Shown here: piece after piece, positions 53,338-61,373 of the stretch
How the letters are laid out: each line of letters begins with the position of its first letter
How positions within the stretch are numbered: the stretch's first letter is position 1
Source: Rhodococcus oryzae
GTDB lineage: Bacteria; Actinomycetota; Actinomycetes; Mycobacteriales; Mycobacteriaceae
Assembly: GCF_005049235.1 (NCBI RefSeq)
Contig: NZ_SUMD01000015.1
Location: 27,462-91,461, forward strand
Length of the DNA stretch: 64,000 nucleotides
Direction: 5' to 3'
Notes under the pieces: generated by a model
The model's input: the letters and a program-made list of their open reading frames with translations, nothing else
Told to the model about the DNA's origin: nothing
Databases searched by the model: none
Program-made: the position numbers and the translations under genes

Positions 53338-54248
53338 TCACCCGCCGCGGGTTCCTCGCCCTGGCCGCCGCGGGCGCGCTGGCCGCCGCGGCCGGTTGCG
53401 GCTCGCGATCGGGTCCCGCGGTCGTGCGGATCGCGTCCGGCGAGTACGGCGGTTTGTATCACGCCTTCGCCGTGCTGCTGGCCCGTGCGGCCGCCGAAAC
53501 CGACGACCTGCGGATCGAGCCGGTGGTCACGAGTGGATCCCGCGAGAACCTCGACCTGCTGGCCCGCGGTGAGGTGGACCTGGCACTGACCCTCGCGGAC
53601 TCGGTCGATCCGATGACGGTCGGTGCCGTGGCCATCGGCCGGGTGTACGAGAACTATCTCCAGCTGGTGGTCCGTGCGGACAGCCCGGTCGGGGCGGCGG
53701 GGGATCTACGGGGGATGCGGGTGAACCTGGGTGCGGAGGGTTCCGGGGCCGCACTGACCGGGGAGCGCCTGATGATCGCGGCCGGGCTGGATCCCGCCTC
53801 GGATCTCACCGTCACGCACCTGCCGTTGGAGGCGGCGACCGAAGCGCTCGAGGGGGGCTCCATCGATGCGCTGCTCTGGGCGGGTGGGGTACCGACCGCA
53901 GCGTTGGACATTCCCGCCCGCATGCGATTGGTCGACCTGTCCGAGCTGGTGTCGCCGATGAGGGACCGGTTCGGGCAGGTGTACGACCCGGTGACGATCC
54001 CCGCGGACGCGTACCCGGGCGGTCCGGCCGTCGGCACGGTCGGGGTCGCGAACCTGTTGCTGGCGGCCGAGGGTCTTGCTGATGCGCTCGCGGCGGAGGT
54101 GGTCGACCTGCTGCTGTACCGGGCCGCCGATCTGGTGCCCCCGGAGGCGTCGGGCACCCAGTTCCTCGACGGCCGCTCGTTGATCACCACCGCGGGGGTT
54201 CCGCTGCACCTGGGTGCGGCTCAGGCCTACCGTCGCTGGCATGGGTGA
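53334..54248 (+). CDS. TAXI-family solute-binding lipoprotein
   Basis: 304 residues. The N-terminus combines a Tat-like motif TRRGFLAL with a lipobox AAGC (Cys22), so it should be anchored outside the membrane. The mature part (VVRIASGEYGGLYHAFAVLL, SGSRENLDLLARGEVDLAL, ALLWAGGVPTAAL) matches TAXI binding proteins of TRAP transporters, whose known ligands include glutamate, 2-oxoglutarate and other carboxylates. No TRAP membrane subunits are nearby, while it is translationally coupled to a kinase. Inference: it senses substrate for the two-component pair rather than feeding a transporter. Confidence 0.88.
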   Translation: MITRRGFLALAAAGALAAAAGCGSRSGPAVVRIASGEYGGLYHAFAVLLARAAAETDDLRIEPVVTSGSRENLDLLARGEVDLALTLADSVDPMTVGAVAIGRVYENYLQLVVRADSPVGAAGDLRGMRVNLGAEGSGAALTGERLMIAAGLDPASDLTVTHLPLEAATEALEGGSIDALLWAGGVPTAALDIPARMRLVDLSELVSPMRDRFGQVYDPVTIPADAYPGGPAVGTVGVANLLLAAEGLADALAAEVVDLLLYRAADLVPPEASGTQFLDGRSLITTAGVPLHLGAAQAYRRWHG

Positions 54249-54266
54249 GCAGCGGAAGGATCTGCC

Positions 54267-54698
54267 TCAGGCCTCGAGCAGCAGGGTGACGGGGCCGTCG
54301 TTGACCGAACTGACGCGCATGTGCGCGCCGAAGTGTCCGGTCTGGACGTCCGCGCCCAGCCCGCGCAGGGCGTCGGCGAACGCGTCCACCAGCGGCTCGG
54401 CCACGGCGCGCGGCGCGGCGGCGGACCAGGACGGGCGCCGACTCTTGCGGGTGTCCGCGAGCAGCGTGAACTGGCTGACCACCAGGATCGGCGCGCCGAT
54501 GTCGGACGCCGAGCGCTCGTCGTCCAGGATGCGGAGCTTCCACACCTTCGCAGCGAGGGCGTCAGCGACCACGAGATCGTCGCCGTGGCCGACGCCGAGC
54601 AGGACCAGCAGCCCCTGGCCGTCCGGGTCGATGCCGGCGACGGTGTGACCGTCGACCTCCACGGCCGCCTCGGTGACCCGTTGCACCACCGCGCGCAC
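54267..54698 (-). CDS. dtd: D-aminoacyl-tRNA deacylase
   Basis: 143 residues, standard length. Removes D-amino acids (and Gly from tRNA-Ala) mischarged on tRNA. The two active-site motifs SQFTLLAD and NDGPVT (Gly-cisPro) are intact. GTG start. It is a housekeeping gene; that the cell also carries an NRPS making D-residues need not be connected. Converges on the TAXI gene. Confidence 0.96.
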   Translation of the reverse strand: MRAVVQRVTEAAVEVDGHTVAGIDPDGQGLLVLLGVGHGDDLVVADALAAKVWKLRILDDERSASDIGAPILVVSQFTLLADTRKSRRPSWSAAAPRAVAEPLVDAFADALRGLGADVQTGHFGAHMRVSSVNDGPVTLLLEA

Positions 54699-54740
54699 TC
54701 TTCACATCCCTTCGGGGGTTCGGGGGGATTGAACCCGCAT

Positions 54741-54769
54741 TTGGCCTGGTGAGCGAACTCCGGTAAGCT
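54741..54769 (+). promoter_or_regulatory. infA/alpha operon promoter
   Basis: TTGGCC (54741-54746), 17-nt spacer, TAAGCT (54764-54769). The predicted start near 54776 gives a leader of about 110 nt. Confidence 0.6.
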
Positions 54770-54887
54770 AGATCAACGGTGCGCCCTGCGTGCCGGTCGT
54801 TCCCTGCGTCTGTGCGGGTCGCCGGTTCTCTACCGCGTGCGCATCACCGTAACGGAGAACGATGCCCACCAACGGATCGCGGAGGAT

Positions 54888-55109
54888 ATGGCTAAGAAAG
54901 ACGGGGCCATCGAGGTCGAGGGACGCGTAGTCGAACCGCTGCCCAATGCAATGTTTCGCATTGAGCTCGAGAACGGCCACAAGGTCCTCGCGCACATCAG
55001 CGGGAAGATGCGTCAGCACTACATTCGCATCCTGCCGGAAGACCGTGTCGTCGTAGAGCTGTCGCCCTATGACCTCTCTCGCGGTCGCATCGTCTACCGG
55101 TACAAGTAA
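54888..55109 (+). CDS. infA: Translation initiation factor IF-1
   Basis: 73 residues ([20 protein letters not shown]), OB fold occupying the 30S A site. Start at 54888 with CGGAGG (54879-54884) 3 nt upstream; the in-frame extension to 54837 is not supported by the family. Confidence 0.98.
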
Positions 55110-55115
55110 CACACA

Positions 55116-55165
55116 CTTCCCGGGCCACATCTGGCCTGGGGAAAACATGTCCACCCACCGGTGGG
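55116..55165 (+). promoter_or_regulatory. Two hairpins between infA and rpmJ
   Basis: A stem CCCGGGCCA with TGGCCTGGG at about 55118-55140, then the 12-bp palindrome CCCACCGGTGGG at 55154-55165. They may stabilise or attenuate the transcript between IF-1 and the ribosomal proteins. No T run follows. Confidence 0.4.
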
Positions 55166-55190
55166 CGACCACACAGGAGATTAGACAGAC

Positions 55191-55304
55191 GTGAAGGTTC
55201 AGCCCAGCGTCAAGAAGATCTGCGAGAAGTGCAAGGTGATCCGTCGTAACGGCCGGGTCATGGTCATCTGCGACAACCTGCGTCACAAGCAGCGTCAGGG
55301 ATAA
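55191..55304 (+). CDS. rpmJ: 50S ribosomal protein L36
   Basis: 37 residues, GTG start with AGGAGA upstream. Sequence [20 protein letters not shown] with the zinc-ribbon ligands C-x2-C-x12-C and a final His ([11 protein letters not shown]), so this is the zinc-binding form. Too short to stand out as an open frame but unmistakable. Confidence 0.97.
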   Translation: MKVQPSVKKICEKCKVIRRNGRVMVICDNLRHKQRQG

Positions 55305-55531
55305 CCACCTGCACGACTTGCGATCGGCTTGTCCGACGCAACTGAAAAGAAGACCTCTCAGCACCAGCCAGGATGACGGCCAACGGGTTTCAGCCCGAAC
55401 AGCACATCCCGGTGCACCCCCGGCACGGAGGCCGGGGCCCCACTGAGTTAGTTGAAAGACGCTCTGAGCGATCAGAGGACACAGGGGACGGACTGGGAGC
55501 AGACCTCCGCACACCGATAGGAAATGCCAAC
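55305..55531 (+). promoter_or_regulatory. rpsM leader/spacer
   Basis: A 227-bp gap inside the alpha operon with no gene. It contains the hairpin CCCCGGC-ACGGAG-GCCGGGG (55418-55437) and a GATAGGAAATG stretch before rpsM. No match to the E. coli S4-binding pseudoknot is evident. May hold an internal promoter or attenuator. Confidence 0.35.
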
Positions 55532-55906
55532 ATGGCACGTCTCGCAGGTGTTGATCTTCCTCGCGAAAAGCGCATGGAGATCGCACTGACTTACATCTAC
55601 GGCGTCGGCCGTACCCGCTCCAAGGAGATCCTCGCGGCCACCGGTGTCAACCCGGATCTGCGCAGCAAGGACCTCAGTGACGAGGATCTGACCAAGCTCC
55701 GCGAGTACATCGAGGAGTCGCTGAAGGTCGAGGGTGACCTTCGCCGCGAGGTCCAGGCGGACATTCGTCGCAAGATCGAGATCGGCTGCTACCAGGGCCT
55801 GCGCCACCGTCGTGGTCTGCCCGTGCGTGGACAGCGCACCAAGACCAACGCGCGCACCCGCAAGGGCCCCAAGCGCACCATTGCCGGCAAGAAGAAGGCG
55901 AAGTAA
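55532..55906 (+). CDS. rpsM: 30S ribosomal protein S13
   Basis: 124 residues ([20 protein letters not shown]). Head protein contacting P-site tRNA and bridge B1. H2TH motif and basic tail ([16 protein letters not shown]) present. Start at 55532 chosen by family; the frame extends upstream without support. Shares one base with rpsK (TAATG). Confidence 0.98.
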   Translation: MARLAGVDLPREKRMEIALTYIYGVGRTRSKEILAATGVNPDLRSKDLSDEDLTKLREYIEESLKVEGDLRREVQADIRRKIEIGCYQGLRHRRGLPVRGQRTKTNARTRKGPKRTIAGKKKAK

Positions 55907-56316
55907 TGCCCCCTAAGTCACGCACCGGTCCGAAGAAGACCCAGAAGGCACGTCGCAGGGACAAGAAGAACGTCCCGCACGGCGCCGCTCACATCAAGAG
56001 CACCTTCAACAACACCATCGTGTCCATCACGGACCCGGCCGGCAACGTCATCTCGTGGGCGTCCTCGGGCCACGTGGGCTTCAAGGGTTCGCGTAAGTCG
56101 ACCCCGTTCGCCGCTCAGCTGGCCGCCGAGAGCGCTGCCCGCAAGGCGCAGGAGCACGGCGTGAAGAAGGTCGACGTCTTCGTCAAGGGCCCCGGCTCGG
56201 GACGCGAGACCGCGATCCGTTCGCTGCAGGCTGCAGGCCTCGAGGTCGGCACCATCTCCGATGTCACCCCCCAGCCGCACAACGGCTGCCGTCCGCCCAA
56301 GCGGCGTCGGGTCTAG
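55906..56316 (+). CDS. rpsK: 30S ribosomal protein S11
   Basis: 136 residues. Platform protein; the conserved block [20 protein letters not shown] and C-terminus [13 protein letters not shown] are present. Starts with the last base of the rpsM stop. Confidence 0.98.
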   Translation: MPPKSRTGPKKTQKARRRDKKNVPHGAAHIKSTFNNTIVSITDPAGNVISWASSGHVGFKGSRKSTPFAAQLAAESAARKAQEHGVKKVDVFVKGPGSGRETAIRSLQAAGLEVGTISDVTPQPHNGCRPPKRRRV

Positions 56317-56337
56317 CGGGAAGGAAAGGTTTAGAAA

Positions 56338-56943
56338 ATGGCACGTTATACCGGCCCCATCACCCGCAAGTCGCGTCGTCTGCGCGTCGACCTCGTCGGA
56401 GGAGACCAGGCGTTCGAGCGTCGCCCCTACCCGCCGGGCCAGCACGGCCGCGCGCGGATCAAGGAGAGCGAGTACCTGCTCCAGCTGCAGGAGAAGCAGA
56501 AGGCACGCTTCAGCTACGGCGTCATGGAGAAGCAGTTCGTCCGCTACTACAAGGAAGCGGTGCGTCGCCCGGGTAAGACCGGCGAGAACCTGCTGCGCAT
56601 CCTCGAGACCCGTCTCGACAACGTCGTGTACCGCGCCGGTCTGGCCCGTACCCGTCGTCAGGCCCGCCAGCTCGTCAGCCACGGCCACCTTCTCGTGAAC
56701 AACAAGAAGGTCGACATCCCGAGCTTCCGCGTCTCCCAGTACGACATCATCGATGTCAAGGAGAAGTCGCTGAGCACGCTGCCGTTCCAGGTTGCCCGTG
56801 AGACCGTCGGCGACCGCCCGGTTCCCGCGTGGCTGCAGGTCGTTCCGGGTCGCCTCCGCGTCCTGGTCCACCAGCTGCCCGAGCGCGCGCAGATCGACAT
56901 TCCGCTGCAGGAGCAGCTGATCGTGGAGCTGTACTCGAAGTAA
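56338..56943 (+). CDS. rpsD: 30S ribosomal protein S4
   Basis: 201 residues, no zinc cysteines at the N-terminus (MARYTGPITRKSRRLRVDLV). S4 domain RLDNVVYRAGLARTRRQARQ. Primary 16S rRNA binder and autoregulator of the alpha operon in E. coli. Followed by a very strong hairpin before rpoA. Confidence 0.98.
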   Translation: MARYTGPITRKSRRLRVDLVGGDQAFERRPYPPGQHGRARIKESEYLLQLQEKQKARFSYGVMEKQFVRYYKEAVRRPGKTGENLLRILETRLDNVVYRAGLARTRRQARQLVSHGHLLVNNKKVDIPSFRVSQYDIIDVKEKSLSTLPFQVARETVGDRPVPAWLQVVPGRLRVLVHQLPERAQIDIPLQEQLIVELYSK

Positions 56944-56953
56944 TGCCTTTCAC

Positions 56954-56999
56954 CCCGTGCGCTTTTCCGGTGGCTCCGGCCACCGGAAGGGCGCACGGG
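56954..56999 (+). promoter_or_regulatory. 20-bp hairpin between rpsD and rpoA
   Basis: 56954-56973 pairs with 56980-56999 without interruption (20 pairs, two of them G-U in the transcript), with a 6-nt loop CTCCGG. It begins 10 nt after the rpsD stop and has no T tract. Could be a partial terminator or RNase barrier setting RpoA output relative to ribosomal proteins. Confidence 0.7.
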
Positions 57000-57061
57000 T
57001 GCCGAAGGCGCCATCCATCGTGGGCGTCAAATAGCGGACGTCCGTACAGGAGGAAAACCAC

Positions 57062-58126
57062 ATGCTCATTTCTCAGCGACCCACGCTGACCGAAGAGGTC
57101 ATCGCTGACAACCGCTCGAAGTTCGTCATCGAGCCCCTTGAGCCCGGCTTCGGGTACACCCTCGGCAACTCGCTTCGCCGCACCCTGCTGTCGTCGATCC
57201 CCGGCGCTGCTGTCACCAGCATCCGTATCGACGGCGTCCTGCACGAGTTCACCACCGTTCCCGGTGTGAAGGAAGATGTCACCGACATCATCCTGAACCT
57301 CAAGGGCCTGGTCGTGAGCTCCGAAGAGGACGAGCCGGTCACCATGTACGTCCGCAAGCAGGGCCCCGGTGCCGTGACTGCAGGCGACATCGTGCCCCCG
57401 GCCGGCGTCACGGTGAACAACCCGGATCTGCACATCGCCACCCTGAACGACAAGGGAAAGCTGGAGATCGAGCTCGTCGTCGAGCGCGGTCGTGGCTATG
57501 TCCCCGCCGTCCAGAACAAGGCGTCCGGCGCCGAGATCGGCCGTATCCCGGTCGACTCGATCTACTCGCCGGTGCTCAAGGTCACCTACAAGGTGGAGGC
57601 CACCCGCGTCGAGCAGCGCACCGACTTCGATCGGCTCGTGCTGGACGTGGAGACCAAGAACTCCATCACTGCTCGGGACGCGCTCGCCTCGGCGGGCAAG
57701 ACCCTGGTTGAGCTCTTCGGCCTGGCCCGTGAGCTGAACGTCGAAGCAGAAGGCATCGAGATCGGACCCTCGCCCGCCGAGGCCGATCACATCGCTTCCT
57801 TCGGACTGCCGATCGAGGACCTGGACCTCACCGTCCGTTCCTACAACTGCCTCAAGCGCGAGGGTGTTCACACCGTCGGCGAGCTGGTTGGTCGCACCGA
57901 GTCCGATCTGCTGGACATCCGCAACTTCGGTCAGAAGTCCATCGACGAGGTGAAGGTCAAGCTGCATTCGCTGGGCCTTGCCCTCAAGGACAGCCCGGCC
58001 TCCTTCGATCCGACCACCGTTGCCGGCTACGACGCCGCCACCGGTACCTGGAGCGACACGGACGCCGGTGCCTTCAGCGACGCCGAGGGCAACGACCAGG
58101 ACTACGCCGAGACCGAACAGCTGTAG
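57062..58126 (+). CDS. rpoA: RNA polymerase alpha subunit
   Basis: 354 residues. N-terminal dimerisation/assembly domain ([34 protein letters not shown]) and C-terminal DNA/activator-binding domain ([38 protein letters not shown]). The acidic actinobacterial tail ends in [20 protein letters not shown] precedes the ATG. Confidence 0.98.
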   Translation: MLISQRPTLTEEVIADNRSKFVIEPLEPGFGYTLGNSLRRTLLSSIPGAAVTSIRIDGVLHEFTTVPGVKEDVTDIILNLKGLVVSSEEDEPVTMYVRKQGPGAVTAGDIVPPAGVTVNNPDLHIATLNDKGKLEIELVVERGRGYVPAVQNKASGAEIGRIPVDSIYSPVLKVTYKVEATRVEQRTDFDRLVLDVETKNSITARDALASAGKTLVELFGLARELNVEAEGIEIGPSPAEADHIASFGLPIEDLDLTVRSYNCLKREGVHTVGELVGRTESDLLDIRNFGQKSIDEVKVKLHSLGLALKDSPASFDPTTVAGYDAATGTWSDTDAGAFSDAEGNDQDYAETEQL

Positions 58127-58159
58127 TCAGCTCACCGGTTCCTTACTAGGAGATTCATC

Positions 58160-58705
58160 ATGCCCAAGCCCAAGAAGGGTGCTCGCTTCGGCGGGTCGGC
58201 TTCGCACCAGAAGGCGATCTACGCCAATCTGGCCACCGCGCTCTTCGAGCACGGTCGCATCACCACCACCGAGGCCAAGGCCAAGGCCGTGCGGCCCTAC
58301 GCCGAGAAGCTCATCACGCACGCGAAGGCCGGCACGCTGGCTCACCGTCGTGAGGTGCTCAAGGTCATCCGCAACAAGGATGTCGTGCACACCCTGTTCG
58401 CGGAGATCGGTCCGTTCTACGCGGAGCGCGATGGCGGCTACACCCGCATCATCAAGACCGTCCCCCGCAAGGGTGACAACGCTCCGATGGCGATCATCGA
58501 GCTCGTCAAGGAGCAGACCGTCACCTCCGAGGCCGATCGCGCGCGTCGCGTGAAGGCTTCGCAGGAGGCCCCGGCCGAGAACGTCGTGGAGGCCGTTGAG
58601 GCCGAGGCGACCGAGGCCGAGGTCGAGAACGCGGACGCAGTCGTGGAGGCTCTCGAGGACGAGACCGCCACCGCCGCCGACGCGGACGAGGCCAAGAAGG
58701 ACTAA
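58160..58705 (+). CDS. rplQ: 50S ribosomal protein L17
   Basis: 181 residues. The core (about 1-120, [20 protein letters not shown]) is followed by an acidic Ala/Glu/Val-rich tail of some 55 residues ([20 protein letters not shown]), typical of actinobacterial L17 and absent in E. coli. Last ribosomal gene of the operon. Confidence 0.97.
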   Translation: MPKPKKGARFGGSASHQKAIYANLATALFEHGRITTTEAKAKAVRPYAEKLITHAKAGTLAHRREVLKVIRNKDVVHTLFAEIGPFYAERDGGYTRIIKTVPRKGDNAPMAIIELVKEQTVTSEADRARRVKASQEAPAENVVEAVEAEATEAEVENADAVVEALEDETATAADADEAKKD

Positions 58706-58730
58706 CGCTGAACGCGTCAGAACCTCGCAA

Positions 58731-58765
58731 CGAACCCGTCGCCCCCTCCGGGGGTGGCGGGTTCG
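58731..58765 (+). terminator. Hairpin at the rplQ-truA junction
   Basis: 16-bp uninterrupted stem (58731-58746 with 58750-58765, two G-U pairs) with a 3-nt loop, followed by GTTCGC. Placed 25 bp after rplQ like a terminator, yet it lies inside the probable N-terminal coding region of truA. Confidence 0.65.
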
Positions 58766-58782
58766 TTCGCTATCGCCTCGAT

Positions 58783-59577
58783 GTGACCTATGACGGCACC
58801 GACTTCTCCGGCTGGGCGCGCCAGCCCGGGCTCCGCACCGTGTGCGGGGTGCTCGAGCAGGCATTGTCGACCGTGTTCCGCGAACCGGTCGAACTGACCG
58901 TCGCCGGCCGGACCGACGCGGGCGTGCACGCGGCAGGACAGGTCGCGCACATGGACCTCGCGGCGCCGTTGGACGACCCCAGCCGGCTGGTTCGCCGATT
59001 CGCGCGGTTCCTGCCGCCGGACGTCCGGATCAAGGCGGTCACCGCGGTGCCCGCGGAGTTCGACGCCCGGTTCTCGGCCATCCGCAGGCACTACGAATAC
59101 CGCATCAGCACCGCGAAGTACGGCGTCGAGCCGTTGCGGGCCCGCGACACCGTCTCTGTGCCGAAGGACCTGGACCTCGACGCGATGAGCCGGGCGTCGG
59201 CCGGGCTGCTGGGTCTGCACGACTTCGCCGCGTTCTGCAGGCGCAAGGAGAACGCGACGACGGTCCGCGAGTTGCAACGCTTCGAGTGGGTTCGCGACGG
59301 TGACATCGTCATCGCGCACGTCAGCGCGGATGCCTTCTGCTGGTCGATGGTCCGCAGCCTGGTCGGCGCGATGCTGGCGGTGGGCGAGGGCCGCCGCAGC
59401 GTCGAGTGGACGGTCGGGCTGTTGGAGCAGCGCGAGCGGTCGAGTTCGGTGCTGGTCGCGCCCGCGCACGGGCTGAGCCTGGTGCGGGTCGACTACCCGG
59501 CCGAGGAGGACCTCGCCGAGCGCAACGCCGTCACCCGTGAGGTGCGGGCGGTGCCAGGCGGCTGCTGCGGCGACTGA
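58783..59577 (+). CDS. truA: tRNA pseudouridine synthase A
   Basis: 264 residues from the GTG at 58783; makes pseudouridine 38-40 in the tRNA anticodon stem. Catalytic motif GRTDAGVHA is present, with YEYRIST and AFCRRKEN. The true start is uncertain: the frame stays open upstream and encodes [10 protein letters not shown] directly before the GTG, which completes the first strand of the fold, but the only candidate start there is a CTG at 58708, two bases after rplQ. The hairpin at 58731-58765 would then be inside the gene. Confidence 0.9.
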   Translation: MTYDGTDFSGWARQPGLRTVCGVLEQALSTVFREPVELTVAGRTDAGVHAAGQVAHMDLAAPLDDPSRLVRRFARFLPPDVRIKAVTAVPAEFDARFSAIRRHYEYRISTAKYGVEPLRARDTVSVPKDLDLDAMSRASAGLLGLHDFAAFCRRKENATTVRELQRFEWVRDGDIVIAHVSADAFCWSMVRSLVGAMLAVGEGRRSVEWTVGLLEQRERSSSVLVAPAHGLSLVRVDYPAEEDLAERNAVTREVRAVPGGCCGD

Positions 59578-59579
59578 TC

Positions 59580-59640
59580 GCCGAGTGTGCAGCTACCGAG
59601 GCATCGGCCGAGAGGGCGGGTCGGTGACTGCACACTCGGC
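59580..59640. terminator. Inverted repeat between truA and EamA gene
   Basis: Perfect 13-bp arms (59580-59592 and 59628-59640) separated by 35 nt, between convergent genes. The distal arm lies in the last codons of the EamA gene. Probable bidirectional terminator, though the loop is long. Confidence 0.55.
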
Positions 59641-60606
59641 TGGGTGCGGCGCGGGCAACGGTGGGCGTCGGTCGCCGGCGCCGCCGAGCCGGGCGAGCGC
59701 GATGCCGCCGAGCATCCCCGCACCACCGACTACCTGGACGGGCGTCATCGATTCGCCGAGCAGGATCCACGAGGCGATGACGGCGAACAGCACCTCGGTC
59801 AGCAGGACCAGCGAGGTCAACGTCGGCCCGATCCGGGCGACCGCGGCGCTGCCCGACAGGTATGCGACGACGGTGCTCACGAGGATCAGCAGGGCGAGCG
59901 GGACGAACCAGGCCAACTCGACCGACCCCAGCGTGGTGTCCGCGGCCGCCACGCTCAGCGGCAGCACTCCGATCAGTCCGACGCAGCCGATCGCGACGGC
60001 GCCGACGCTCATCCCGGTCGCGGTCAGCACCAGCGGGCTGAACGTGTCGGAGGTCCGGTCCGAGATGACGAAGAAGCAGGCCAGGCAGACCATCGAGATC
60101 GTCGACCACGCGACGCCCGCGAGGCTGACCTCGACGGGCCCGAACAGGTCGAGCACGCCAACCGCGCCCGCCAGCGCCAGCCCCGTGCCGACCAGGGTCA
60201 CCGGGCCGGGGCGCTCGCCCCGAGTCGCCCACGCCCAGCCGATGACCAGTAGCGGCGCGAGGAACTGGATCATCAGGGCGACGCCGACCGAGAGGTACTG
60301 CAGCGCCAGGAAGAAGCTGGCCTGAACGCCGGCCACCGCCATCAGGCCGTACAGCACGATCGTCTTGGCGTGCCGGTGCGCGGTGCGCAGCCCGGCCGGG
60401 TCGGCAATCGCGGCGATGACAAGCATCACGACGGCGGCCCCGGCAATCCTCGCGAGCACCGTGCCGCCGGGGGACCAGCCGACACCCATCAGCGACTTGG
60501 CGAACGGGCCCGACAGCCCGAAGGCGAAGGCGGAGAGCACGCTCAGGGCGGTACCGGTCCGGATCACCACGGCCGCGCTGCTGTGCACGTCGGCGACTCC
60601 TGTCAT
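59593..60606 (-). CDS. EamA/DMT-superfamily exporter
   Basis: 337 residues with about ten membrane helices in two EamA repeats (AFGLSGPFAKSLMGVGWSPG in the first; ARIGPTLTSLVLLTEVLFAV in the second). Drug/metabolite transporters of this type export amino acids, nucleosides or small metabolites; the substrate is unknown. A short Pro-rich cytoplasmic tail ends the protein. ATG start at 60606. Confidence 0.92.
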   Translation of the reverse strand: MTGVADVHSSAAVVIRTGTALSVLSAFAFGLSGPFAKSLMGVGWSPGGTVLARIAGAAVVMLVIAAIADPAGLRTAHRHAKTIVLYGLMAVAGVQASFFLALQYLSVGVALMIQFLAPLLVIGWAWATRGERPGPVTLVGTGLALAGAVGVLDLFGPVEVSLAGVAWSTISMVCLACFFVISDRTSDTFSPLVLTATGMSVGAVAIGCVGLIGVLPLSVAAADTTLGSVELAWFVPLALLILVSTVVAYLSGSAAVARIGPTLTSLVLLTEVLFAVIASWILLGESMTPVQVVGGAGMLGGIALARLGGAGDRRPPLPAPHPAECAVTDPPSRPMPR

Positions 60607-60689
60607 GGGTGAAAGATGATCAGCGCAATTGTCGCAGTCGGGCAGCGACCGCGACTCGGTGCAGATCGTGAGCGCGTTGCTCCGGGAGG

Positions 60690-60974
60690 ATGGCGATAGT
60701 GGACATCATCCGCGTCGGCGACGTCGACCCGCTGGGGCACTGCGTGGCACCCGAGTGTGATCGGGTGCTGATCGAACCGTCCCGCAACAGGTCCCGGCGG
60801 TATTGCGATGCGGGAGATTGTGGGACCGGGCGAACCTGGCGGCGGTCAGCCTTGCTGCGCGACGCCCTCGATCACGGTCATCACCACAGTTTCGGCGTTG
60901 TGGCGCGCGACCGATTTGTTCACCTTGACCCGGATGACGCCGCCGTCCTTGCGCACCAGATCGACGTCGGCTGA
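60690..60974 (+). pseudogene. CGNR zinc-finger remnant
   Basis: The first 47 codons (60690-60830) encode HCVAPECDRVLIEPSRNRSRRYC...CGTG, close to the C-terminal CGNR zinc finger (CxxxxC, SRNRSRRxC, CGNR), though the last motif reads CGTG. Normal CGNR regulators have about 120 residues before the finger; here there are 17, and after the finger the frame runs antisense through the PAS gene. Just upstream, another frame encodes SVQIVSALLRED, resembling the segment that precedes the finger, so a frameshift is likely. Probably a decayed transcriptional regulator. Confidence 0.5.
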
Positions 60975-61226
60975 CAGGCCGAGTTGCTCGCCGTTGATCA
61001 ACTGGGTGTGTCCGCGATCGTGTTCTTCGATCAGGCTCGGATGGACGAATTGGCGAGGACCCAGGGTGCGCGCCTCGGGAAGTGAATACCCGAGGAGGTC
61101 TGCGAAGGCTCGGTTGACATCGATAACGTGATCGTCGCTCTTGTGCACGATCACCGGCATGTTGACGTTGTGGATGAGTGACCGATAGTGGGCACCACTG
61201 ATCGCACTCACGGAACTCGAAGACAC
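60846..61226 (-). CDS. Small PAS-domain protein
   Basis: 126 residues from the GTG at 61226, with GGGAGG six nt upstream; a TTG at 61283 without a ribosome-binding site would add 19 residues. It is essentially a single PAS domain (MPVIVHKSDDHVIDVNRAFA, DLLGYSLPEARTLG, LVRKDGGVIRVKVNKSVARH) with no output domain. May bind a ligand or another protein. Lies 147 bp after the acyl-CoA dehydrogenase on the same strand. Confidence 0.75.
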   Translation of the reverse strand: MSSSSVSAISGAHYRSLIHNVNMPVIVHKSDDHVIDVNRAFADLLGYSLPEARTLGPRQFVHPSLIEEHDRGHTQLINGEQLGLSADVDLVRKDGGVIRVKVNKSVARHNAETVVMTVIEGVAQQG

Positions 61227-61258
61227 CCGCGACCTCCCGACTGGTCTGCGCACGCACT

Positions 61259-61278
61259 CGATCCAACGTTGTGGATCG
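61259..61278. promoter_or_regulatory. Inverted repeat upstream of the PAS gene
   Basis: CGATCCA (61259-61265) and TGGATCG (61272-61278) flank six bases, centred about 42 bp upstream of the PAS gene start. Possible operator; no family match. Confidence 0.3.
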
Positions 61279-61373
61279 TTCAACCAATGTGACAGCGGGG
61301 GAAGTGTAAGTGCAACGTGATGGGCGACACATCGGTTTTCTGTGTATAGAGCACCGAAATGGTTTTGTTCCGG

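Noticed and set aside
54267..54698. dtd as a self-protection gene for the D-amino-acid-making NRPS
   Set aside because: It is more than 20 kb away, in a housekeeping setting, and is found widely in bacteria without such NRPSs.
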